From NCBI GenBank assembly GCA_002415845.1, contig DIAR01000033.1:7185-12486 (forward strand): a stretch of DNA of 5,302 nt, read 5' to 3'. The notes under the pieces are model-generated. The model saw only the letters and a program-made list of their open reading frames with translations, was not told the origin of the DNA and did no database searches. Positions 1-5,302 of this stretch are shown in pieces. A program made the translations under genes and the position numbers. How positions within the stretch are numbered: position 1 is the stretch's first letter; each line of letters begins with the position of its first letter. The DNA comes from Candidatus Woesebacteria bacterium UBA5073 (GTDB lineage Bacteria; Patescibacteriota; Microgenomatia; UBA8517).

Positions 1-20
1 TTATTCGCAGGAAGGGTCAT
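1..20 (-). CDS. Possible start of a further downstream gene (six codons visible)
   Basis: An ATG at 20-18 overlaps the enolase TGA stop (19-17) as ATGA, the classic arrangement for translational coupling. The frame reads MTLPAN and is open to the window edge. Given the tight packing of the other genes on this strand, the next operon gene may begin here. Only six codons are visible, no Shine-Dalgarno precedes them (the upstream bases are an A-run), and nothing about the product can be recognised. It may equally be chance. Confidence 0.3.
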
Positions 21-1288
21 TTTTTGTAATAAGAAAGTTCGTATTCAATGGCTAAAAGTCGGTTATACTTGGCTACCCGCTCTCCTCTTGCCGGGGCACC
101 AAATTTAACATAGTCGGAACCCACACCAACGGCAAAATCGGCAATAAAAGAATCATTTGTTTCGCCTGATCTGTGCGAAGTAACAATTCTCCACTTGGCA
201 TCTCTGGCCATTTTAATCACTTTTAAGGTTTCCCAAATTGTTCCGATCTGGTTAGGTTTGATAAGAATCGCATTACAGGCGCCTTCGGTAATCGCTTTTT
301 CGACTCTTTTGGGGTTGGTGGCCAGTAAATCATCACCAACTATGATTAACTGACTGGAAAAACTATTGGTTAACTTTTTCCAGCTTTCCCAACCATCCTG
401 TTCAAAGGGGTCTTCAATAATGGCCAGTTTATATTGCTCGATTAATTGTTTATAAAATTCCATCATCTGGACGTCATCCATGGGTGAGGATTTGTCCCTA
501 ATCGTGTATTCGCCGTTTTTGAAAAATGAATTGGCGGCTACATCCAGACCCAGGAAAACGTCTCTGCCTATCTGGTAAGTGGTTGATTTTATTGACTCGA
601 CTAAGACTTCAATCGCATCGGCATTGGTAAAAAGATTGGGGGCATATCCGCCTTCATTGCCAACGGAGTGGATAGCTCCCCTCCGGGCCAGATTTTGACC
701 AATGGATAAATAAATCTCCGCACATGATTGCAGGCCATCGGTGAAATTCTTTGAGGAGGCCGGGATAACATGGAATTCCTGAAAGTCCAGATTGCCCGCT
801 CCGTGCATACCGCCATTGATCATGTTAAATAAAGGTGTTGGCATCCGAAGGGGTGTCTTTAAACCTACGGCTGAAGCCAATTGATTAACATAGGTATATA
901 AAGGATAGTGCATCGACATGGCGGCGGCTTTGACAACGGCAATGGAAATAGACAAGATGGCATTACCGCCGTATTTTGCTTTATTTTCCGTTCCGTCAAT
1001 TTCAATCAGCTTATGATCAATTAATAAGGGGTTGGCTACATCCATGCCGACCAGGGCGGGACCGAGTATCTTGTTAACGTTATCAACAGCTTTCAAAACA
1101 CCGTTTCCAAGATAACGTGGGTTATTACTGTCTCTTAATTCCAGGGCTTCATAAGAGCCGGTTGAAGTTCCTGACGGAGAGGAAGCAATGGCAATGATGC
1201 CGTTGTCCAACTGGCAGGCTGTTTCAATCGTCGGCAGACCCCTTGAATCAAGAATTTCTCTCGCCCAGATACTTTTGATTTTAGCCAT
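17..1288 (-). CDS. eno: Enolase (phosphopyruvate hydratase)
   Basis: Interconverts 2-phosphoglycerate and PEP in the cytoplasm; here it would use PEP made by the adjacent ppsA or supply PEP in glycolysis. The 423 residues are a full-length enolase: N-terminal domain (about 3-135) and C-terminal barrel (about 145-420). Matching yeast numbering, I see the mobile loop PSGTSTG with Ser42 (Ser39), His162 (159), Glu171 (168), the catalytic Glu212 (211), Mg ligands Asp249, Glu292 and Asp319 (246, 295, 320), the catalytic base Lys344 in LIKPNQIG (345), His372-Arg373 in SHRSGET, and Lys395 (396). All catalytic residues are present, so it should be active. Near-invariant neighbours are changed: Leu18 for Asn in DSRGNP, Asn211 for Asp in VGDEGG, and Phe396 for Thr in IKTG. 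IKPNQIG and GAPARGER are shared with archaeal enolases. The ATG at 1288 follows the ppsA stop by 1 nt with no Shine-Dalgarno but an A/G-rich stretch upstream, so coupled translation is likely. Confidence 0.98.
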   Translation of the reverse strand: MAKIKSIWAREILDSRGLPTIETACQLDNGIIAIASSPSGTSTGSYEALELRDSNNPRYLGNGVLKAVDNVNKILGPALVGMDVANPLLIDHKLIEIDGTENKAKYGGNAILSISIAVVKAAAMSMHYPLYTYVNQLASAVGLKTPLRMPTPLFNMINGGMHGAGNLDFQEFHVIPASSKNFTDGLQSCAEIYLSIGQNLARRGAIHSVGNEGGYAPNLFTNADAIEVLVESIKSTTYQIGRDVFLGLDVAANSFFKNGEYTIRDKSSPMDDVQMMEFYKQLIEQYKLAIIEDPFEQDGWESWKKLTNSFSSQLIIVGDDLLATNPKRVEKAITEGACNAILIKPNQIGTIWETLKVIKMARDAKWRIVTSHRSGETNDSFIADFAVGVGSDYVKFGAPARGERVAKYNRLLAIEYELSYYKK

Positions 1289-1289
1289 A

Positions 1290-3563
1290 TTAGGAAATTA
1301 TTTTCTTTTCTTTTTCGACAATTACGTGTTTAACTCTTTCAATTGCATCGGGATTTATGGAAACACTGGTTACGCCGTAATCAATCAGATTTTCAACCAA
1401 ATCATCATAGGTAGAAGGTGCCTGCCCGCAAATGGAGCTGGTTACACTATGCTCATTGCAGGTTTTAATAATCTTTTTTAAGGCCCACATAACCGACGGA
1501 GACCTTTCGTCAAAAGCCCTGGCCACTTCGGCGTTATCCCTATCGGTTCCCAGAAGAAGCATCGTTAAGTCATTGGAACCAATCGAAACACCGTCAATTC
1601 CCACTTTAATAAACTCATCCAAAAGAATGACGTTAACCGGCAACTCGACCATCATCCAGAACTTAAAAGTTTTTTCTTCAAATAAGCCTTCCACTTCAAC
1701 CATTTTTCTGACTTTTTTAAGCTCCTCGGGCGAACGGACAAAGGGGATCATTATCCAGAGATTGTTGTACTTTTCCCTCACTTTTTTAATGGCCTGTAGT
1801 TCCAGATTAAAAACTTCCGGATCGGCAATATAGCGGAAAGCACCTCTAAAACCCAACATCGGGTTTGATTCTTCCGGTTCCCAATACTTTCCTCCCTGGA
1901 GTGATCTGTATTCATTGGTTTTAAAGTCGGTTGCCCGATATACCACTTGTCTGGGGTAAAAAGCCGCACAGAAGGTGGTTATCCCTTCGGCCAGTTTATT
2001 GACAAATTGTTCCTGCTTTTTAAGCTTAATGGCCTCTTTAGGATGAATTCCGATACCGGCAATTATAAATTCGGCCCGAAGCAAGCCCACGCCGTCAACC
2101 GGATATTTGGCAATTTCTCTGGCCCGAGCCGGTTCGGCCAAATTAACGTAAATTTTGGTAGCCGTCTTTCGATCGGTATCGGTATAATTGGGTGCTTTTT
2201 CATATTTACTCTTAAGCAAAGCTCCTAAAAAAATTTCGCCTGTTTTACCGTTAACGCTGATAACCGTTCCCGTTTTAATCGTTTGTGTAGCCGTTTTGGT
2301 TCCTACCACACAGGGAATTCCGAGTTCTCTGGAAACAATAGCGGCGTGTGAGGTTTGACCGCCTTCGTCGGTCACAATGGCCGAAGCGATTTTCATCGCC
2401 GAGACAAAATCGGGAGAAGTCATGGGCGCAATAAGAACGTCACCTTTTGTTACCTTGCCTATTTCGGCCGCACTTTTAATAACCACGGCTTTACCGGAGC
2501 CGATACCGGGTGAGGCCGGACTACCGCTCAAAATCAACGATGATTGTTCTTCTTGGGCGTTGGTGTTATTTGTTTTTTCTGAAAGAGCAGCTTTAGTATT
2601 TTTAAGTGCGGTTACCGGTCTTGTTTGAACAAGATAAAGTTTTCCTTTTTCCTTGGCCCATTCGGCATCCTGCGGATAAAAATAATGCTTCTGCAGTTTA
2701 TCGGCCACTTTTGCCAAAGCAATAATTTCCTTATCGCTTAATTTTTGTTTACCGATAATTCTTTTGGGCACCTTTTGTTCCGTTGTTTTCCCGCGCTTTT
2801 TAATAAGTTGCACTTTTTGTTCCGATATTTCTTTGGAGAGAATCGAGAAGGTTTCTTTTTGGACCACATACTTATCGGGAATGACCGATCCTTGGACAAT
2901 CATCTCTCCCAAGCCCCAAACGGCTTCAATAATGATTCTGTCTTTTTCGTTGGTAACGGGGTCAATCGTGAACATCACACCCGAAACCTCCGATTGAATC
3001 ATTTTTTGAACAATGGCGGAAATCCCGACCGTATCGTGTTTTATTTTATTAACATAACGGTAATAAATGGAGCGGGAAGTAAAAAGAGAGGCCCAGCAAT
3101 CTTTAACAGCTTCAACAACATTGGACTCACCTTTAATGTTTAAGAAAGTTATGCCCTGACCGGCAAAAGAGGTTCCCGGCATATCTTCGGCCGTGGCCGA
3201 TGTCCTGACGGCCACCAATGAGTTGGAAAAAGTTCCCGAGAGGACACGGTATGAATTAAAGATTTCCTTTTTTATTTTATTCGGTACTGCATGTGTGTTA
3301 ATCAGTTTTTTTATTTCTTTTGAAGCATTTTCCACTTCTTCCTGTTTTTCATAATTGGTGTTGTCCAAGATCTTATAAATTCTGGGGAAGAGCTGGTTTT
3401 CGTTCATGAAGGCGTTATAGGCTTTAACGGTGATGGCAAAACCATTGGGAACGGGGAGGGCTATCTTGGTCATTTCGCCCAAGTTGGCACCTTTACCTCC
3501 GACCGTGGGAATATCTTCCTTATCGATATCTTTTAAAAACAATACGTAGTCTTGGGCAGTCAT
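1290..3563 (-). CDS. ppsA: Phosphoenolpyruvate synthase (pyruvate, water dikinase)
   Basis: Makes PEP, AMP and phosphate from pyruvate, ATP and water, the entry step of gluconeogenesis; in some organisms lacking other routes it may also run toward pyruvate. The 757 residues carry the complete three-part architecture. The N-terminal ATP-grasp domain (about 15-320) shows GGKGANLGEM, VRTSATAEDMPGTSFAGQG, AVWGLGE and LVQTRPVT. The swivelling phosphohistidine domain (about 345-445) has GGQTSHAAI, with His406 as the phosphorylated residue. The C-terminal PEP/pyruvate TIM barrel (about 465-750) has GVGLLRAEF, TDFKTNEYRSLQGG, NPMLGFRGA, metal ligands Glu640 in MVELP and Asp665 in GSNDLT, and the proton-donor Cys712 in SICGQAP. 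A polar linker rich in Asn, Gln and Glu (about 320-342) separates the first two. Oddities are Ser405 where E. coli-type enzymes have Cys (TCH) and Met668 where GSNDLTQ is usual. Length fits the family. The ATG at 3563 begins the conserved N-terminus and has no clear Shine-Dalgarno. The TAA stop lies 1 nt before enolase. Confidence 0.97.
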   Translation of the reverse strand: MTAQDYVLFLKDIDKEDIPTVGGKGANLGEMTKIALPVPNGFAITVKAYNAFMNENQLFPRIYKILDNTNYEKQEEVENASKEIKKLINTHAVPNKIKKEIFNSYRVLSGTFSNSLVAVRTSATAEDMPGTSFAGQGITFLNIKGESNVVEAVKDCWASLFTSRSIYYRYVNKIKHDTVGISAIVQKMIQSEVSGVMFTIDPVTNEKDRIIIEAVWGLGEMIVQGSVIPDKYVVQKETFSILSKEISEQKVQLIKKRGKTTEQKVPKRIIGKQKLSDKEIIALAKVADKLQKHYFYPQDAEWAKEKGKLYLVQTRPVTALKNTKAALSEKTNNTNAQEEQSSLILSGSPASPGIGSGKAVVIKSAAEIGKVTKGDVLIAPMTSPDFVSAMKIASAIVTDEGGQTSHAAIVSRELGIPCVVGTKTATQTIKTGTVISVNGKTGEIFLGALLKSKYEKAPNYTDTDRKTATKIYVNLAEPARAREIAKYPVDGVGLLRAEFIIAGIGIHPKEAIKLKKQEQFVNKLAEGITTFCAAFYPRQVVYRATDFKTNEYRSLQGGKYWEPEESNPMLGFRGAFRYIADPEVFNLELQAIKKVREKYNNLWIMIPFVRSPEELKKVRKMVEVEGLFEEKTFKFWMMVELPVNVILLDEFIKVGIDGVSIGSNDLTMLLLGTDRDNAEVARAFDERSPSVMWALKKIIKTCNEHSVTSSICGQAPSTYDDLVENLIDYGVTSVSINPDAIERVKHVIVEKEKKIIS

Positions 3564-3615
3564 ACTTTTATTCTAAACGAATTTTACATTCTCTTAAAGA
3601 GTGAAGATGCAATTA
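3564..3615 (-). promoter_or_regulatory. 52-nt gap before ppsA: possible weak promoter and short inverted repeat
   Basis: This is the only real intergenic gap in the window. On the minus strand it contains TAGAAT (3575-3570, five of six matches to the bacterial -10) with TTTAAG 17 nt upstream (3598-3593, a poor -35). If used, transcription would begin at or within a few bases of the ppsA ATG at 3563, giving a leaderless or nearly leaderless mRNA. An 11-nt perfect inverted repeat with a one-base centre, CTCTTTAAGAG, lies at 3591-3601 and overlaps the proposed -35. It could be an operator half or chance. No terminator is visible: the stem is tiny and no T-run follows. AT-rich gaps throw up such hexamers by chance, hence the low confidence. 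Confidence 0.25.
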
Positions 3616-4641
3616 TCAGGCCAATTTTTCTTTGAAATAATCGACCCAGGGAATTTTCGATGCGTCTTCATGATAAATTTCGGACAGATAAAAACTTAAG
3701 TATGACGAAAGGGCCAAGACCTCAAAAACCTGCGACAATTTAGAAATGCCTTCACAAGTGTACGAAGAGTGTTGATAGCCGTTTTTATTAACCACATCCA
3801 TGGTTAAGGGATATCTTTTTTGTACCCTTTTCGAATAAATCTTGCTTTCCAAAAAAACAAAATGTAAAAGCTCTTTTGCTTCAGTCGGATTTTTCAAGCC
3901 TTCCATCAGGTGGTGGTTAAGTTCCGGAATATCAAAAGACAAGGCCATTGTTTTGGCATTCTCGTTAATTTGGTTTTTAAAAACATGGGCAACGCCAAAA
4001 AGGTGTTCCGATGAAACCAGAACGGGTATCTTGCCTTGCAATTTATTAGCCATATTCAAAGCCGTGTTTTCACTATCTTTCCTATTATCAAAACGGCTTA
4101 AGAAGCCCTTTGTCGAAATAATTACTTCTTCAATTTCTTTGTCAAAAACGGAAATCGTCTTCACTTTGGCCAAAAGAGCCAGGATTGAGGCAATTGAATA
4201 GCCCAGAGACATTCTTGGCTGTCCGGATGGGTTTTCTCTGGGATCAAAAATATAAGCAGCAATTTTGTGTTCGTCGGCCAGTTCTTTTATCTTTCCGCCG
4301 GTTGCAATGGCAAAAAGATTGCCGCCGGTTTTTTGGGCTTCGGCAAAACAATTAACACTTTCCTCGGTATTGCCGGAATATGAACAAATAATAACCAAGG
4401 TTTCACTATCAACGTATTTGGGGATGTGATAACCGGTAAAGACTTCAATCGGGGCTTCCGAAAGAAAAGCGTAAAGAGCCTGAATAACCCGTCCGCCTAA
4501 AGCCGATCCGCCCATACCGCAGATGACTACTTTTTTAGGATTTAAATACTTTTCCGACAAATTAATGGCCGAAACTTCGGCCCAGGCTTGTTTAATTTGA
4601 TCGGGTAATTTTTTGATTGATTCCAACACCAAATCGGCCAT
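3616..4641 (-). CDS. pgi/pmi: Bifunctional phosphoglucose/phosphomannose isomerase (archaeal-type PGI/PMI)
   Basis: Predicted cytoplasmic aldose-ketose isomerase converting fructose-6-P to glucose-6-P and mannose-6-P, linking gluconeogenesis to the mutase encoded just upstream. The 341-residue protein has two SIS folds, about residues 25-155 and 165-320. Visible motifs are the glycine loop GMGGSALGG (42-50), the phosphate-binding SYSGNTEE (87-94), SGQPR with Arg143, NQINENAK with the putative catalytic base Glu227, and ELNHH with His243. The 16-residue Glu-His spacing matches Glu203 and His219 of the Pyrobaculum aerophilum enzyme. Lys337 in the C-terminal FKEKL corresponds to the family's active-site Lys. 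The protein is somewhat longer than the ~300-residue archaeal enzyme and much shorter than classical Pgi (~550). The ATG at 4641 sits 4 nt after the mutase stop, with no clear Shine-Dalgarno, so translational coupling is plausible. Ser328 occupies the position where I expect a conserved Thr. Dual specificity is inferred from the family. Confidence 0.93.
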   Translation of the reverse strand: MADLVLESIKKLPDQIKQAWAEVSAINLSEKYLNPKKVVICGMGGSALGGRVIQALYAFLSEAPIEVFTGYHIPKYVDSETLVIICSYSGNTEESVNCFAEAQKTGGNLFAIATGGKIKELADEHKIAAYIFDPRENPSGQPRMSLGYSIASILALLAKVKTISVFDKEIEEVIISTKGFLSRFDNRKDSENTALNMANKLQGKIPVLVSSEHLFGVAHVFKNQINENAKTMALSFDIPELNHHLMEGLKNPTEAKELLHFVFLESKIYSKRVQKRYPLTMDVVNKNGYQHSSYTCEGISKLSQVFEVLALSSYLSFYLSEIYHEDASKIPWVDYFKEKLA

Positions 4642-4645
4642 ATCT

Positions 4646-5302
4646 TCAATTATTAATTATAGCTAACAATTCTTCTTTCTTTTTGGCCAATATTTCAGCC
4701 GAAACGGCTTCAACCGACAGTCTGAGTAATGGTTCCGTATTAGAAGCTCTTAAATTAAACCAAAAATCGGGGTATTCGACAGTTAAGCCATCCAGCTCAT
4801 TAATTTTTCCATCGGCATATTTGGCTTTCACTTTTTGAATAGCACCCGCTTTATCTTCAATTTTAAGGTTAACTTCACCCGAGTGAAAGTATTTTTTCAA
4901 AGGTTTAACAATTTCGGAAAAGGGTTTGTTTTGCTTTGAGAGATAGAAAAGTAATTTTAAAACCAGCATGGTCGGTGCCTCAAAAGTGCCATAGGCAAGT
5001 TTATAAAAATAATGGCCTGACGATTCACCGCCGAAAACAGCATCCAACTCCAACATCTTTTCCTTAATTAGAGAGTGTCCCACTTTGGTAACTACGGCCT
5101 TGCCGCCGACCTCCTCAATCATGTCTTTGGTAATCTTTCCCGGCCTGATATCGTAACAAACGGTAGCGCCCGGATTTTCGGCCAAAGCAATTTGGGCCAT
5201 AATCCCTCTTAAGATTTCCTGCCTCACGACTTCGCCTTTTTCATCAACAAAAAAGTAGCGGTCGGCATCGCCGTCAACGGAAATGCCCAAATCGGCTTTA
5301 TT
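4646..5302 (-). CDS. Phosphomannomutase/phosphoglucomutase, C-terminal part (5' end outside window)
   Basis: Interconverts hexose 6-phosphate and hexose 1-phosphate (mannose and/or glucose) in the cytoplasm, feeding GDP-mannose or UDP-/ADP-glucose synthesis. About 218 residues are visible, roughly the second half of a normal ~450-residue alpha-D-phosphohexomutase. Seen directly: the metal-binding loop DGDADR (fragment residues 10-15), the sugar-recognition loop GGESSGH (91-97) and the C-terminal phosphate-binding loop RASNTEP (185-191). The catalytic phosphoserine loop lies upstream, outside the window. The frame stays open to the edge and reads KADLG before the metal loop, as the family does, so the TTG at 5290 is an internal Leu codon and not a start. 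SNTEP and DGDADR favour the PMM/PGM class over GlmM, which usually has SGTEP and DGDGDR. Sugar preference cannot be told. The gene ends in TGA 4 nt before the isomerase gene, so co-transcription is likely, and the two enzymes share glucose-6-P and mannose-6-P. Confidence 0.94.
   Translation of the reverse strand, partial: NKADLGISVDGDADRYFFVDEKGEVVRQEILRGIMAQIALAENPGATVCYDIRPGKITKDMIEEVGGKAVVTKVGHSLIKEKMLELDAVFGGESSGHYFYKLAYGTFEAPTMLVLKLLFYLSKQNKPFSEIVKPLKKYFHSGEVNLKIEDKAGAIQKVKAKYADGKINELDGLTVEYPDFWFNLRASNTEPLLRLSVEAVSAEILAKKKEELLAIINN

Noticed and set aside
17..28. A-run at the enolase 3' end (AAAAAATGA on the minus strand) as a programmed frameshift site.
   Set aside because: In the enolase frame the run does not form an X XXY YYZ heptamer. 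The protein already ends at the normal family length, and no stimulatory structure is visible.
1188..1481. Plus-strand open frame of 97 codons spanning the ppsA/eno junction.
   Set aside because: It is antisense to two well-conserved genes, has a low-complexity Phe/Asn/Ile-rich translation and matches no family I recognise.
1778..1969. Minus-strand 63-codon frame inside ppsA, out of frame with it.
   Set aside because: It overlaps the NEYRSLQGG-NPMLGFRGA catalytic barrel region, which is clearly coding in the ppsA frame, so there is no sign of a frameshift or nested gene.
2745..3143. Plus-strand open frame of 132 codons, and other long plus-strand frames at 1432-1833, 1947-2228, 2377-2628 and 3842-4201.
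   Set aside because: All lie antisense inside ppsA or the isomerase gene, whose motifs are intact. Their translations look like shadow frames and they have no start signals.
3591..3601. The palindrome before ppsA as a rho-independent terminator of the isomerase gene.
   Set aside because: The stem is only five pairs, with a one-base centre, AT-rich, and not followed by a T-run on the transcribed strand.
5288..5290. TTG as an alternative start for the mutase, giving a 214-residue protein.
   Set aside because: The same frame continues upstream to the window edge and reads KADLG before GISVDGDADR, as in full-length phosphohexomutases. A protein starting there would lack the phosphoserine domain.

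Overview
The window holds four genes of central carbon and sugar-phosphate metabolism. All lie on the minus strand, packed head to tail, so transcription runs from high to low coordinates. In that order they are: the C-terminal part of a phosphomannomutase/phosphoglucomutase (cut by the right window edge), an archaeal-type bifunctional phosphoglucose/phosphomannose isomerase, phosphoenolpyruvate synthase, and enolase. The gaps are 4 nt, 52 nt and 1 nt. An ATG overlapping the enolase stop codon (ATGA) hints at a fifth gene leaving the left edge. The plus strand shows no credible gene, and there is no RNA gene, mobile element, CRISPR array or large repeat. The only non-coding space of any size is the 52 nt before ppsA.

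The reactions belong together. Enolase joins 2-phosphoglycerate and PEP. PEP synthase converts pyruvate and ATP to PEP. The isomerase joins fructose-6-P with glucose-6-P and mannose-6-P, and the mutase moves the phosphate between C6 and C1, giving the precursors of nucleotide sugars. Read as an operon, this covers the bottom and the top of a gluconeogenic or reversible glycolytic route that ends in activated sugars for envelope glycans or glycogen-like polymers. The middle enzymes are not in the window.

The best guess for the source is a bacterium of the Candidate Phyla Radiation (Patescibacteria, perhaps Microgenomates-like). This rests on the dense operon, moderately AT-rich sequence, the short PGI/PMI-type isomerase in place of a classical Pgi, an enolase with a bacterial N-terminus but IKPNQIG and GAPARGER signatures also familiar from archaea, and start codons without clear Shine-Dalgarno sites. 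A DPANN or other archaeal source cannot be excluded from sequence reading alone. Three of the four stop codons are TGA and tryptophan is TGG, so the genetic code is not one that reassigns TGA.

This is mostly ordinary housekeeping sequence, and I see no new defence, mobile or regulatory system. The points worth a second look are substitutions at conserved positions of enolase and PEP synthase, a Ser at the likely substrate-specificity position of the isomerase, the lack of Shine-Dalgarno signals, and a possible near-leaderless promoter before ppsA.
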